In this document: piece after piece, positions 45,392-54,773 of the stretch
How positions within the stretch are numbered: position 1 is the first letter of the stretch
Layout: each line of letters begins with the position of its first letter
Assembly (NCBI RefSeq): GCF_017355985.1
Contig: NZ_JAFIQU010000005.1
Coordinates: 310,001 to 374,000 of the forward strand
DNA from: Arenibaculum pallidiluteum
GTDB lineage: Bacteria > Pseudomonadota > Alphaproteobacteria > Azospirillales > Azospirillaceae
Length of the DNA stretch: 64,000 bases
Direction: 5' to 3'
Translations under genes and position numbers: made by a program
Notes under the pieces: generated by a model
What the model was told of the DNA's origin: nothing
The model's input: the letters and a program-made list of their open reading frames with translations, nothing else
The model's database searches: none

Positions 45392-47679
45392 TCGCCAAGC
45401 CCGCCATTCCCGACGTCCTGCGCGAGCCCGGCCCCGGGATCGGAAAGCCGCTCAGCCGGGTCGACGGCCCGCTCAAGGTGACGGGCCAGGCCAGATACGC
45501 GGCCGAGTTCAACGTGCCCGGCCTGGTCCACGGCTATATCGTGTCCAGCACCATCACCAAGGGGCGCATCACCCGGATCGACACCGCGGCGGCGCTGCGC
45601 CGCCCCGGTGTCCTGCATGTCTTCACCCACGAGAACCGGCCGCACGTCGCCTGGTTCGACCGCAAGTGGAAGGACGAGGACGCGCCCTCGGGATCGCCTT
45701 TCCGGCCTCTCTACGACGACCGGATCGTGCATGCGATGCAGCCGGTGGCCCTGGTGGTCGCCGAGACCTTCGAGGCGGCGCGCGAGGGTGCGCGGCTCGT
45801 GCAGGTCGAGTACGAGGCCGAACCGCACGAGACCGATCTGGCCGCCCGCCGGCACGAGGCCTTCACCCCCGGCAAGGAGAAGGGGGGCTTCGAGCCGCCG
45901 CCGAAGCCGCGCGGCGACCCGGACCGGGCCCTGGCCGAGGCCGCCGTGAAGGTCGACGTCGAGTATGTCCAACCGACCGAGCACCACAACCCCATGGAGA
46001 TGCACGGCTCGACGGTCGTCTACAACGACGACGGCACGCTCACCGTGCACGACAAGACGCAGGGCGCGCCGAACAGCCATAGCTGGGTCTGCAGCGTATT
46101 CGGCCTGTCGAAATCCGCCGTGCGCGTGATCTCGCCCTTCGTCGGCGGCGCCTTCGGCTCGGGCCTGCGCCCGCAGCACCAGCTCTTCATGGCGGTGATG
46201 GCGGCGCTGCAGCTCAAGCGGTCGGTCCGTGTCGAGCTGTCGCGGCCGCAGATGTTCACCTTCGGCCACCGGCCGCCGACGATCCAGCGGGTGGCACTGG
46301 GCGCCGCGCCCGACGGCACGCTGCAGGCCATGATCCACGAGGCCGTGCAGGAGAGCTCGCAGTTCGAGAATTACGTCGAGATCGTGGTGAACTGGTCGGG
46401 CCAGCAGTACAGGTGCGACAACGTCCGGCTGGACTACAAGCTCGCCCGGCTGGACGTCTTCACGCCACTGGACATGCGCGCGCCGGGCGCGGCCACCGGC
46501 GTTCCGGCCATCGAGATGGCCATGGACGAGCTTGCCCATGCCCTGCGGATGGACCCGGTCGAGCTGCGCCTCCGCAACTACACCGACCGCGACCCGAACC
46601 AGGACAAGCCCTTCTCCAGCAAGGAGCTGCGGGCGTGCTTCGCGCAGGGGGCGGAGCGCTTCGGCTGGTCGCGGCGCAACCCGCAACCGCGCTCCATGCG
46701 CGAAGGGCGGCAACTCATCGGCTGGGGCGTCGCCTCGGGCGTGTGGGACGCCATGCAGGGCCAGGCCGACGCCAGGGCGACGCTCGGCATCGACGGTCAT
46801 CTGGTGGTCGCCAGCGCGACCGCCGACATCGGAACCGGCACCTACACCGTGATGTCGCAGATCGCGGCCGGCACGCTCGGCCTGCCTATCGGCAACGTGA
46901 CCTTCAAGCTCGGGGATTCCGCGCTGCCCATGGCGCCCATCGAGGGCGGGTCCTGGACGGTTTCCTCGGTCGGCTCTGCGGTCCTCGCGGCCTGCGAGCG
47001 CGTGCGGGGCCGCCTTTACAAGCTTGCCGCGAAAATGGAGGGCGCGCCCCTGGGCAAAGCGAAGCCCGCGGACATGGTGCTGACGGACGGCCATGTGGCG
47101 CTGGCCGCCGACCCCGCGCGGCGCGTGCCGATCGCCGAGGTCATGCGCTCCGGCGGCGTCCTCGCGATCGAGGAGGAAGCGCGCTCCGTCCCCTACTACG
47201 TCAAGCGCGCTCAGCACACGCTGGCGACCCATTCGGCGGTCTTCGCCGAGGTGCGCGTGGACGAGGATCTCGGAACGGTGCAGGTCAGCCGGATCGTCAG
47301 CGCTGTCGCGGCCGGCCGGATCATCAATCCCAAGACCGCCGGAAGCCAGGTCATGGGCGGCGTGGTGATGGGCATCGGCATGGCGCTGGAGGAGGAGACC
47401 TTCATGGATCACGGCCTCGGCCGCTACATGAACCATGACCTCGCCGAGTACCACGTGCCGGTGAACGCCGACATCGGATCCATCGACGTGATCTTCGTCG
47501 ACGAGCACGACGAGGTCGTGAACCCCCTGGGCGCCAAGGGGGTCGGCGAGATCGGCATCGTGGGCGTGCCGGCGGCGATCGCGAATGCGGTGTTCCACGC
47601 GACGGGCGTACGCGTGCGCGAGCTGCCGATCACGCTCGACAAGGTGCTGGCCGGTCTCTCCAGGCGCTCAGCCGCCTGA
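45388..47679 (+). CDS. paoC: Aldehyde oxidoreductase molybdenum subunit (PaoC-like)
   Basis: 763-aa catalytic subunit carrying the molybdenum cofactor. Seen: KPLSRVDGPLKVTGQARYAAE at the N-terminus (start of the family fold), VQPTEHHNPMEMHGSTVV, FVGGAFGSGLRP, and the C-terminal catalytic Glu in GAKGVGEIGIVGVPAAIANA. Length and three-gene order match paoABC, which detoxifies aromatic and other aldehydes. No maturation chaperone gene (paoD/xdhC type) follows in the window. A GC hairpin after the stop separates it from the convergent epimerase. Confidence 0.93.
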   Translation: MIAKPAIPDVLREPGPGIGKPLSRVDGPLKVTGQARYAAEFNVPGLVHGYIVSSTITKGRITRIDTAAALRRPGVLHVFTHENRPHVAWFDRKWKDEDAPSGSPFRPLYDDRIVHAMQPVALVVAETFEAAREGARLVQVEYEAEPHETDLAARRHEAFTPGKEKGGFEPPPKPRGDPDRALAEAAVKVDVEYVQPTEHHNPMEMHGSTVVYNDDGTLTVHDKTQGAPNSHSWVCSVFGLSKSAVRVISPFVGGAFGSGLRPQHQLFMAVMAALQLKRSVRVELSRPQMFTFGHRPPTIQRVALGAAPDGTLQAMIHEAVQESSQFENYVEIVVNWSGQQYRCDNVRLDYKLARLDVFTPLDMRAPGAATGVPAIEMAMDELAHALRMDPVELRLRNYTDRDPNQDKPFSSKELRACFAQGAERFGWSRRNPQPRSMREGRQLIGWGVASGVWDAMQGQADARATLGIDGHLVVASATADIGTGTYTVMSQIAAGTLGLPIGNVTFKLGDSALPMAPIEGGSWTVSSVGSAVLAACERVRGRLYKLAAKMEGAPLGKAKPADMVLTDGHVALAADPARRVPIAEVMRSGGVLAIEEEARSVPYYVKRAQHTLATHSAVFAEVRVDEDLGTVQVSRIVSAVAAGRIINPKTAGSQVMGGVVMGIGMALEEETFMDHGLGRYMNHDLAEYHVPVNADIGSIDVIFVDEHDEVVNPLGAKGVGEIGIVGVPAAIANAVFHATGVRVRELPITLDKVLAGLSRRSAA

Positions 47680-47703
47680 GCGGGGCGCGCCCGGTCCGGC
47701 TGC

Positions 47704-47725
47704 GCGGGCGCCGTCAGGCGCCCGC
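47704..47725. terminator. GC stem-loop between convergent paoC and epimerase
   Basis: GCGGGCGCC, loop GTCA, GGCGCCCGC: a perfect 9-bp stem that overlaps the last codons of the epimerase gene and follows the paoC stop by 24 bases. No U-tract. Confidence 0.5.
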
Positions 47726-48655
47726 TGGCTGCGGCAGGCTGGCGAGCGTCAGGCGCAGCCCCTCCTCGATGCGGGTCTCGGCGCGGATGCCGAAAGCCGC
47801 CGTCGCGCGCGCGGGATCCCCGTAGGAGATGCGGATGTCCCCGGCACGGGCCTCCGCATGCACCAGCGGCGCGCCGGATCCGGCAAGGCGCCGGATCACC
47901 TGGGCGAGCTCCAGGATCGTGGTCGGGCGCCCCGTGCAGACATTGTAGACCGCGGCCCCGCTGCTGCAGGAATCCATCCCCGCTGCGAGGTGCCGCACCA
48001 CGTCGCCGACATAGACGAAGTCGCGGGTCTGCCCGCCGTCGCCGTCGATGCGCAGCGGCTGGCCCGTGGCGGCGCGGTCCGCGAAGATGGCGATCACGCC
48101 GGAATAGGGCGATTTCGGGTCCTGGCCGGGACCATAGACGTTGAAGAAGCGGAAGCCGACCGAGGGCACGCCGTGCACTGTCCAGGCCACCCGGGCGTGC
48201 TGCTCGCAGCCGAGCTTGTCGGCGCCGTAGGCCGAGAGCGGCCGGGTCTCGGCGGTCTCGGACAGCGGAACGGCGGGATTGTCGCCCAGGACCGCCGCGG
48301 AGGAGGCGTAGACGACCGGCCGGGCGCGCCCGTCGCCGCGCGCCCTGGCGGTGTCGAGCACGGCGATGGTGCCGGTCAGATTGGTCCGGTGGGTGCCCAG
48401 CCAATCCTCGTTGCCGCGCTGCACCGATGCGACCGCGGCCAGGTGGAAGCAGCCGTCGACCCCTTCCATGGCGCGCGCGACGAGCTGCGCGTCGGCCACG
48501 TCGCCGACCAGCAGCTCGGCGCGGGGATCCAGGTTCTCGCGCCGTCCCGTCGACAGGTCGTCGAGCACGCGCACCGCGTCGCCGCGGGCGAGGAGGAAAT
48601 CGACGAGATGCGAGCCGATGAAGCCGCAGCCTCCGGTCACGAGCCAAGTGCGCAA
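47714..48655 (-). CDS. NAD-dependent nucleotide-sugar epimerase (extended SDR)
   Basis: 313-aa extended short-chain dehydrogenase. Seen: TGGCGFIGSHLVDFL (NAD-binding GxxGxxG), DLSTGRRENL, HLAAVASVQ, the YASSAAVLGD segment with the catalytic Ser region, YGADKLGCE with the YxxxK pair, and FNVYGPGQDP. It resembles UDP-glucose or UDP-GlcNAc 4-epimerases; the sugar cannot be fixed. It lies downstream of EF-G but is separated from it by a strong terminator. Confidence 0.9.
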   Translation of the reverse strand: MRTWLVTGGCGFIGSHLVDFLLARGDAVRVLDDLSTGRRENLDPRAELLVGDVADAQLVARAMEGVDGCFHLAAVASVQRGNEDWLGTHRTNLTGTIAVLDTARARGDGRARPVVYASSAAVLGDNPAVPLSETAETRPLSAYGADKLGCEQHARVAWTVHGVPSVGFRFFNVYGPGQDPKSPYSGVIAIFADRAATGQPLRIDGDGGQTRDFVYVGDVVRHLAAGMDSCSSGAAVYNVCTGRPTTILELAQVIRRLAGSGAPLVHAEARAGDIRISYGDPARATAAFGIRAETRIEEGLRLTLASLPQPAGA

Positions 48656-48781
48656 GCCGCTCTCCCAAATTCCGGGCGCCGATACGTGGGCGCCTGGGTC
48701 AGGATCCTTCCGCCGGACGGGCAGGGCGGCAATCCACTCTTTCGTGGAAACCCGCCCATGTTACGGCGTCCTGAAAGACAA

Positions 48782-48811
48782 AAGGCCGCCCCGGTCTCCC
48801 GGGGCGGCCTT
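48782..48811 (-). terminator. Intrinsic terminator of the EF-G gene
   Basis: Stem AAGGCCGCCCCGG / CCGGGGCGGCCTT-type (11 outer perfect pairs) followed on the minus strand by TTTTGTCTTT. A textbook Rho-independent terminator 20 bases after the EF-G stop. Confidence 0.9.
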
Positions 48812-48831
48812 GGTCTCGACGCTCAGGCGTG

Positions 48832-50976
48832 TCAGGCGGCCTTGCCGGCGGCAGCCACGATCTCGTCCGCCACGTTCCGGGGAACCGGATCGTAGTGCGA
48901 GAACTCCATGCTGTAGGAGCCGCGGCCCGAGGTCATGCCACGCAGGTGGCCGATGTAGCCGAACATCTCCGACAGCGGCACATGGGCCTCGATGGCGATG
49001 TTGGTGCCACGCTCGAGCTGGCCCAGGATCGTGCCGCGGCGGCGGTTCAGGTCGCCGATGATGTCGCCGAGATAATCCTCGGGGGCGACCACCTCGACCT
49101 TCATCACGGGCTCGAGCAGGACCGGGCCGGCCTTGCGGATGGCCTCGCGGAAGCAGGCACGGGCGGCGATCTCGAAGGTCAGCGCGTTCGAGTCCACCTC
49201 GTGGTACTTGCCGTCGATCAGGCGGGCGCGGAAGTCCACCGTCGGATAGCCGGCGAGGACACCCTCCTCCTTCTGCATCTCGAGGCCCTTGCCCACGGAC
49301 GGGATGTACTCGCGCGGCACGGAGCCGCCGACGATCTCGTCCTTGAACTCGAAGCCCTCGCCGCGCTCGCGCGGCTCGAAGATGATCTTGACCTCGGCGT
49401 ACTGTCCCGAGCCACCCGTCTGCTTCTTGTGCGTGTAGGTGTACTCGATCTGGTTCGTGAAGGTCTCGCGATAGGCCACCTGCGGGCGGCCCATGTTGCC
49501 CTCGACGCCGAACTCCGTGCGCATGCGGTCCAGCGTCACCTCGAGGTGAAGCTCGCCCATGCCGCGCAGGATGGTCTGGCCGGTCTCGCGATCGGTCTCG
49601 AGGCGCAGCGACGGGTCCGCGCGGACCATCTTGCCGAGCGCGATCGAGAACTTCTCCTGGTCGCTCTTGTTCTTGGGCTCGACGGAGACGCTGATCACGG
49701 GCTCGGGGAAGCGCATGCGCTCGAGGATCACGGGCTTGGTCGGATCGCACAGCGTGTCGCCGGTGTCGGTCTCCGACAGGTTCACGAAGGCGACGATGTC
49801 GCCCGCGCGGGCCTCTTCCAGCGGGTTGGCTTCCTTGGCGAACATCTCGACGATGCGGCCGACCTTCTCGCGCTTGCCGCGCGTGGAGTTCAGCAGCGAC
49901 GCGCCCTTCGTCACCACGCCGGAATAGACGCGGCAGAAGGTCAGCGTGCCGTAGACGTCGTTGATGACCTTGAAGGCGAGCGCCGCGAAGGGCTCGTCGT
50001 CCGAGCTCTTGCGGGTGCCGACGGGGTTGCCGTCCTGGTCGACGACGGCGATGTCCTCGACCTCGGTCGGGGCCGGCAGGTACCAGACGACGGCGTCCAG
50101 GAGCTGCTGCACGCCCTTGTTCTTGTACGAGGAGCCGCACAGGACCGGATTGAACACGGCCTTCACGGTGCCGCGGCGCAGGCACTCGCGCAGCGTGTCG
50201 GCATCGGGCTCGGCGCCGGTGTCGAGGTAGGCCTCCATGGCCGCCTCGTCCATCTCCAGGCAGGTCTCGACCAGCTCCTGGCGATAGGTCGGGATGGCCT
50301 TCAGGATCTCGATGTCCTCATGGACGTCGATCTTCAGCTTGGAGATGATCTCGTCGCCGTTGGCGTCCCAGATCTCCCACTTGGAGTCCTTCTCGTCCGA
50401 GAACCAGACATAGGCCTTCATCTCGACGAGGTCGACCATGCCGCGGAAGTTGTCTTCCGAGCCGATCGGGAGCTGGATGGCGACCGGACGCGAGTTCAGG
50501 CGCGTCTTGATCATGTTGAAGCAGCGCAGGAAGTTCGCGCCGCTGCGGTCCATCTTGTTGACGTAGCAGAGGCGCGGAACTTTGTAGTTGTCCGCAAGGC
50601 GCCAGTTCGTCTCGGACTGCGGCTCCACGCCGGCCACGCCGTCGAACACCACGACCGCACCGTCGAGCACGCGCAGCGACCGGTTCACCTCGATCGTGAA
50701 GTCGACGTGACCCGGGGTGTCGATCACGTTGATCTTCTTGCCGTTCCACGTGGCGGAGACAGCGGCGGACTGGATCGTGATCCCGCGCTTCTGCTCCTGC
50801 TCCATGTAGTCGGTCGTGGTCGACGACTTCAGGTCCTTCGTGTCGTGGACGTCCACGATCGTGTGCTTGCGGCCCGTGTAGTACAGGATCCGCTCCGTCG
50901 TGGTGGTCTTACCCGCGTCGACGTGGGCGATGATGCCGATGTTCCGAACGTCGGAAAGCGGAGTGGTGCGGGGCAT
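48832..50976 (-). CDS. fusA: Translation elongation factor G (stand-alone copy)
   Basis: 714-aa GTPase that drives ribosomal translocation. Seen: G1 [32 protein letters not shown] (G2 region), DTPGHVDF (G3), [11 protein letters not shown] (G4), the domain II-V features [12 protein letters not shown] and [10 protein letters not shown]. It is outside the usual rpsL-rpsG-fusA-tuf cluster. The switch I region ([19 protein letters not shown]) is longer and different from standard EF-G1, so it may be a paralogue such as EF-G2. GGAG precedes the start. It has its own promoter and terminator, so it is a single-gene unit. Confidence 0.92.
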   Translation of the reverse strand: MPRTTPLSDVRNIGIIAHVDAGKTTTTERILYYTGRKHTIVDVHDTKDLKSSTTTDYMEQEQKRGITIQSAAVSATWNGKKINVIDTPGHVDFTIEVNRSLRVLDGAVVVFDGVAGVEPQSETNWRLADNYKVPRLCYVNKMDRSGANFLRCFNMIKTRLNSRPVAIQLPIGSEDNFRGMVDLVEMKAYVWFSDEKDSKWEIWDANGDEIISKLKIDVHEDIEILKAIPTYRQELVETCLEMDEAAMEAYLDTGAEPDADTLRECLRRGTVKAVFNPVLCGSSYKNKGVQQLLDAVVWYLPAPTEVEDIAVVDQDGNPVGTRKSSDDEPFAALAFKVINDVYGTLTFCRVYSGVVTKGASLLNSTRGKREKVGRIVEMFAKEANPLEEARAGDIVAFVNLSETDTGDTLCDPTKPVILERMRFPEPVISVSVEPKNKSDQEKFSIALGKMVRADPSLRLETDRETGQTILRGMGELHLEVTLDRMRTEFGVEGNMGRPQVAYRETFTNQIEYTYTHKKQTGGSGQYAEVKIIFEPRERGEGFEFKDEIVGGSVPREYIPSVGKGLEMQKEEGVLAGYPTVDFRARLIDGKYHEVDSNALTFEIAARACFREAIRKAGPVLLEPVMKVEVVAPEDYLGDIIGDLNRRRGTILGQLERGTNIAIEAHVPLSEMFGYIGHLRGMTSGRGSYSMEFSHYDPVPRNVADEIVAAAGKAA

Positions 50977-51033
50977 GCAAGGCTCCGAGTGTGAATGCCG
51001 CTGGCGACAAAAAAGATTGGGCGTGGGCGCAGC

Positions 51034-51062
51034 CTTATGCCTGCCGTCCCGCGCGCAGTCAA
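51034..51062 (-). promoter_or_regulatory. Promoter of the EF-G gene
   Basis: On the minus strand TTGACT (51062-51057), 17-bp spacer, CATAAG (51039-51034), about 57 bases upstream of the start codon. A very good sigma-70 match for this genome. Confidence 0.75.
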
Positions 51063-51157
51063 CTTCCGTCTGATGAAAGTACGGTTAATGGCGCCCTTGC
51101 AGGGCTGAGCCTTCCCGACCTTTCGTGCGCGAATAAGTAGCCACCGCGGGCGCGAAA

Positions 51158-52009
51158 TCAAGGGGCTTCGAGAACGGCCGCGCAGGCGGCCGGAGGTTCG
51201 GGCCGCCTGGGGGGCTTCGGCGTCGCCGCGGCGGGGGGCGGCGGCTCGAACCAGGACATCAGCTCGCTGCCGCATCCGTCGCCGGCCGGTGGCGGCTCCT
51301 GGTCCCTGCATTCCGGTTGCCCGGCGGGGCAGTTGAGGCGCACGTGGAAATGGGCCTCGTGGCCGAACCACGGCCGGACCAGCCGCAGCCATTCGCGGTC
51401 AAGGTCGTGCCGCTCGCACAGGGCGAGCTTGATGGCCGGGCTCACGAAGATCCTGTTCACGCGCGGGTCCCTGGCAGCAAGCCGGACCAGCTCGGCCTGA
51501 GCCTCGGTCCACCGGGTCGGGTCGACGCGCTTGGTCGCGCCGTCGACCATGGAGGCGAGCTCCAGCCCCTCGCGCGCCTCGCGGGGCAGGGGAGGCACGT
51601 CCAGCTCGAACCAGACATCGACGTCGAGCCCGTTCTGATGGCTGGCATGCCCCCAGGGCATGGGTCCGCCCCGAGCCTGCCCGATATCCCCGATCTGCAG
51701 GGTTCCCAGGTTCCGCGCCTTCGCGCGGGCTGCAAGGCTGCGGATGTAGTCGACGGTCGTCGGATGCCCGTAATGGCGCGAGCGCGAGAGGCGGATGGCC
51801 TGGTATCCCTCGCCCTCGGGCGGAAGGGACTGCGCCCCCGCGATGCATCCGTTCGCGGGCGTGCCGATCACGCGCACCGGCCCGGCGGATGGTGTGCGGA
51901 CCGTCTGCCAGCTCTGGGGCAGTGTCCCCGTGCCTGCAAGCGTGCCCGCTGCCATGCCCGCCGTCAGGAGCGCCGCCAGCGCCGTGGCGCCCACCGTCCA
52001 TGCCTTCAT
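51158..52009 (-). CDS. mepA: Penicillin-insensitive murein endopeptidase
   Basis: 283-aa exported LAS-type metallopeptidase that cuts D-Ala-mDAP cross-links in peptidoglycan. Seen: an N-terminal signal (ATALAALLTAGMAAG), SRSRHYGHPTTVDYI, the zinc motif HASHQNGLDVDVWF and the C-terminal GHEAHFHVRLNCP, with Cys residues that would form disulfides. The C-terminal proline-rich tail (about 35 residues) is variable. Length matches the family. It reads away from murJ, another envelope gene, with a sulfurtransferase between. Confidence 0.92.
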   Translation of the reverse strand: MKAWTVGATALAALLTAGMAAGTLAGTGTLPQSWQTVRTPSAGPVRVIGTPANGCIAGAQSLPPEGEGYQAIRLSRSRHYGHPTTVDYIRSLAARAKARNLGTLQIGDIGQARGGPMPWGHASHQNGLDVDVWFELDVPPLPREAREGLELASMVDGATKRVDPTRWTEAQAELVRLAARDPRVNRIFVSPAIKLALCERHDLDREWLRLVRPWFGHEAHFHVRLNCPAGQPECRDQEPPPAGDGCGSELMSWFEPPPPAAATPKPPRRPEPPAACAAVLEAP

Positions 52010-52053
52010 CGATCGTCCTCCGCCGGGATCCGGTGATCCTGCCGGAAACCTGG

Positions 52054-52896
52054 TTAACCCTTCCTTCCCGGAACGGCGGGGCGCGCCGGGTCCTGGGTCC
52101 AGTGGGACATGGAGCCGTCGTAGAGGCGGACGTCCTTGCGCCCGGACACCTCGCTGAGCGCGAACCAGGTGACGGCGGCGGAATGGCCGGTATTGCAGAA
52201 GGTGATGATCCCGCCGGGCTGCTCGGTCACGTCGCCGGGCTCGACGCGGAAGGCGTTCTCGGCGAACAGGCGCTCGGCGTCGAGCTGCACGGCGCCCGGC
52301 AGCGTCCCGGCGGCGCGGGCGGCCGGGCTCTTCGCCTCGCCGAGGAACTGCGCATCGCCCCGCGCGTCCACGAGGCGCGTGTCGCCGCGGGCGACCGCGG
52401 CCTCGACCTCGGCGGCCGTCGCGCGCAGCTCGGGGCGCAGGGTCACGGAGAAGCGCGCCGGCGCCGGCGCCGGCGCGTCGCCCGCCTGGACCGGCCGGGC
52501 GGCGGGGCCGGAGGTCCAGCCGGCATGGCCACCCTCCAGGATCGAGACGCGGTCATGGCCGAGGACCTTGAAGGTCCAATAGATCCGCGCCGCGTTCCCA
52601 AAGTCGCCGGCATTCTGGCCCTCGGGCACCAGGACGACCAGCGCGTCGTTGCCGATGCCCAGCGCGCCGATCATGGAGGCGAGGGCGCCGGGGTCCGGCA
52701 GCATGCCTGGCGCGCCCTCGGAGGTCGCGCGCCAGCCGGCATAGTCCGAGTGCAGCGCACCCGGTACGTGGCCGAGCCGGTACCGCTCGATGGGGCGGAC
52801 GTCCAGGATGACGAGGCCGGGCGTGCCGAGATGACCCTGCAGCCAGGCGGCGGCGGCGAGGGGGCCGGGCCAGGGAAGGGCGGAAACGGAGGTCAT
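52054..52896 (-). CDS. sseA: Two-domain sulfurtransferase (rhodanese / MPST type)
   Basis: 280-aa protein with an inactive N-terminal rhodanese domain (VILDVRPIERYRLGHVPGA) and an active C-terminal one, whose catalytic Cys is in ITFCNTGHSAAVTWF. It moves sulfur from thiosulfate or 3-mercaptopyruvate. The active loop CNTGHSA differs from the CGSGVTA of typical mercaptopyruvate enzymes, so the substrate is uncertain. Start behind AAGGAG. Divergent from murJ. Confidence 0.88.
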   Translation of the reverse strand: MTSVSALPWPGPLAAAAWLQGHLGTPGLVILDVRPIERYRLGHVPGALHSDYAGWRATSEGAPGMLPDPGALASMIGALGIGNDALVVLVPEGQNAGDFGNAARIYWTFKVLGHDRVSILEGGHAGWTSGPAARPVQAGDAPAPAPARFSVTLRPELRATAAEVEAAVARGDTRLVDARGDAQFLGEAKSPAARAAGTLPGAVQLDAERLFAENAFRVEPGDVTEQPGGIITFCNTGHSAAVTWFALSEVSGRKDVRLYDGSMSHWTQDPARPAVPGRKG

Positions 52897-53078
52897 GGCG
52901 GCTCCTTCTGACGGGTTGCCCGGGCGGGGTGCCTGAACGGGTTGCCTGGACGGATCGTGCTGCGGCGGCCCGCAGATTGGTCCGAAGCGGCGACGGGCTT
53001 CAAGCGCCATCGCGGGGGAGCCGGCCGCCAATTGCCTCTTGCCCGGCGCGGGCGTCTCGGCTCTGGATAGCGCCCGCA

Positions 53079-53097
53079 CCCGCCGGCCCCCGGCGGG
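53079..53097 (+). other. Hairpin just upstream of murJ
   Basis: CCCGCCGG, loop CCC, CCGGCGGG, followed by the T-rich ATCCTTCTTTCC. It looks like a small terminator but sits 23 bases before the murJ start, so it may attenuate or shape the murJ leader. Confidence 0.5.
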
Positions 53098-53119
53098 ATC
53101 CTTCTTTCCGAGGGTTCCG

Positions 53120-54658
53120 TTGCTTCGCCAGATCGCCTCCGTCGGCGGGCTGACCATGCTCAGCCGCGTGCTCGGTTTCGCCAGGGACGTGCTGACGGCG
53201 GCCCTGCTGGGCGCCGGCCCCGTCGCCGACGCTTTCTTCGTGGCCTTCCGGCTGCCGAACCATTTCCGCGCGCTCTTCGCCGAGGGCGCCTTCAACGCGG
53301 CCTTCGTGCCGCTGTTCTCGGGGATCCTGGTCCAGGACGGGCGCGAGGCCGCGCGTCTCTTCGCCGAGCGGCTGATGGCGCTGATGGTGGTGATCCAGCT
53401 CGTCCTGCTGACGGTGATGCTGGCGATCATGCCTTGGTTCATGCGGGTCTTCGCGCCGGGCTTCGTGGACGAGCCGGAGAAGTTCCAGCTTGCGGTCGTG
53501 CTGACCTCCATCACCTTTCCGTACCTGCTGTTCATCACCCTGATGTCGCAGCTCGGCGCCATGATGAACGCGCTGGGCCGCTTCGCCGCCGCCGCCGCGG
53601 CGCCGATCCTGCTGAACCTGTGCCTGATCCTGGGCCTCGTCGGGCTGCGTCCCTTCGTGCCCGATGCGGGCCACGCCCTGGCCTGGGGCGTGCTGGCCGC
53701 GGGCGTCGTGCAGTTCCTGTATCTCGCCTGGGATGCCGGGCGGGCCGGCATGGCCCCGCGGCTTCGGATGCCACGGGTGACGCCCGAGGTGCGCCGCTTC
53801 TTGGCGGTGCTCGGGCCGGCGGCGCTTGGCGCGGGCGTCACCCAGATCAGCCTGTTCTTCGACACGCTGATCGCATCCTGGCTGCCCACGGGCGCGGTCT
53901 CCTACCTCTACTATGCGGACCGGCTGAACCAGCTCCCCCTCGGCGTGATCGGCGTCGCCGTCGGGACCGTGCTGCTGCCGCAGCTCTCCCGCCAGCTCAA
54001 GTCCGGGGACGCCGCGGGGGCAGCCGACAGCCAGAACCGTGCGATCGAGTACACGCTGGTCCTGACGCTACCCGCGCTGGCGGGATTCCTGGCGGTCTCC
54101 TTCCCCCTGATCGACGGCCTCTTCCGCCGCGGCGCCTTCACCGCGGCCGATGCCGAGGCGACGGCCGCGGTGCTGCGGGCCTATGCGCTGGGCCTTCCCG
54201 CCTTCGTGCTGCTGAAGTCGCTGGTGTCCGGCTTCTACGCCCGCCAGGACACGGCGACCCCCGTGAAGGTCGCGGTGGCGGCCGTCGCGGTGAACCTGCT
54301 GCTGAAGATCGCCCTGATGGGCCCGCTCGGCCCGGTGGGGCTCGCCCTCGGCACCTCGGTCGGGGCCTGGGTCAATTGCGGCCTGCTGGCCTTCGTCCTG
54401 CACCGCCGCGGGCATCTCGTGCTCGACGCGCGGTTGCGCCGGCGCCTGCCTCGCATGCTGGCGGCGGCGGCGGGGACGGCCGTCGCCCTGGTCGTGGCCG
54501 ACCGCCTCCTCGCGCCCTTCGGGGCCCGCGGCGACCTCCAGGGTCTGGTCTCGCTCTCGGTCCTGCTGGCAACCGGCGCGTTGTCCTATGGCGGGCTCGC
54601 CTTCGGGCTCGGCCTCGTCTCGCGCCAGGAGATCGCCGGGCTGCGGCGCCGCCGCTGA
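53120..54658 (+). CDS. murJ: Lipid II flippase MurJ
   Basis: 512-aa integral membrane protein of the MOP superfamily with about 14 hydrophobic segments; it flips lipid II to the periplasm for peptidoglycan synthesis. Seen: SVGGLTMLSRVLGFARDVL, ADAFFVAFRLPNHFRALFAEGAF (key N-terminal region), LFDTLIASWLPTGAVSYLYYADRLNQLPLG (middle; key part), and SGFYARQDTATPVK. The TTG start at 53120 gives the expected N-terminus MLRQIASVGG and follows GAGGG; a longer version from TTG 53039 is less likely. Confidence 0.93.
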   Translation: MLRQIASVGGLTMLSRVLGFARDVLTAALLGAGPVADAFFVAFRLPNHFRALFAEGAFNAAFVPLFSGILVQDGREAARLFAERLMALMVVIQLVLLTVMLAIMPWFMRVFAPGFVDEPEKFQLAVVLTSITFPYLLFITLMSQLGAMMNALGRFAAAAAAPILLNLCLILGLVGLRPFVPDAGHALAWGVLAAGVVQFLYLAWDAGRAGMAPRLRMPRVTPEVRRFLAVLGPAALGAGVTQISLFFDTLIASWLPTGAVSYLYYADRLNQLPLGVIGVAVGTVLLPQLSRQLKSGDAAGAADSQNRAIEYTLVLTLPALAGFLAVSFPLIDGLFRRGAFTAADAEATAAVLRAYALGLPAFVLLKSLVSGFYARQDTATPVKVAVAAVAVNLLLKIALMGPLGPVGLALGTSVGAWVNCGLLAFVLHRRGHLVLDARLRRRLPRMLAAAAGTAVALVVADRLLAPFGARGDLQGLVSLSVLLATGALSYGGLAFGLGLVSRQEIAGLRRRR

Positions 54659-54773
54659 GTCCGGCTCATTCGCATAAAATTATAGACATTCCTTTACAAA
54701 GCGGGAACTGATCACCGGTCCCTCCGGGCATAGCGTTTCCTCGACCCGCATCCCCGTGGCGCGGAGAGGAACC

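Noticed and set aside
45106-50994. Long open frames opposite paoC (minus strand) and EF-G (plus strand)
   Set aside because: Both mirror strongly conserved genes in the opposite direction, contain low-complexity His/Arg/Asp-rich sequence and match no family.
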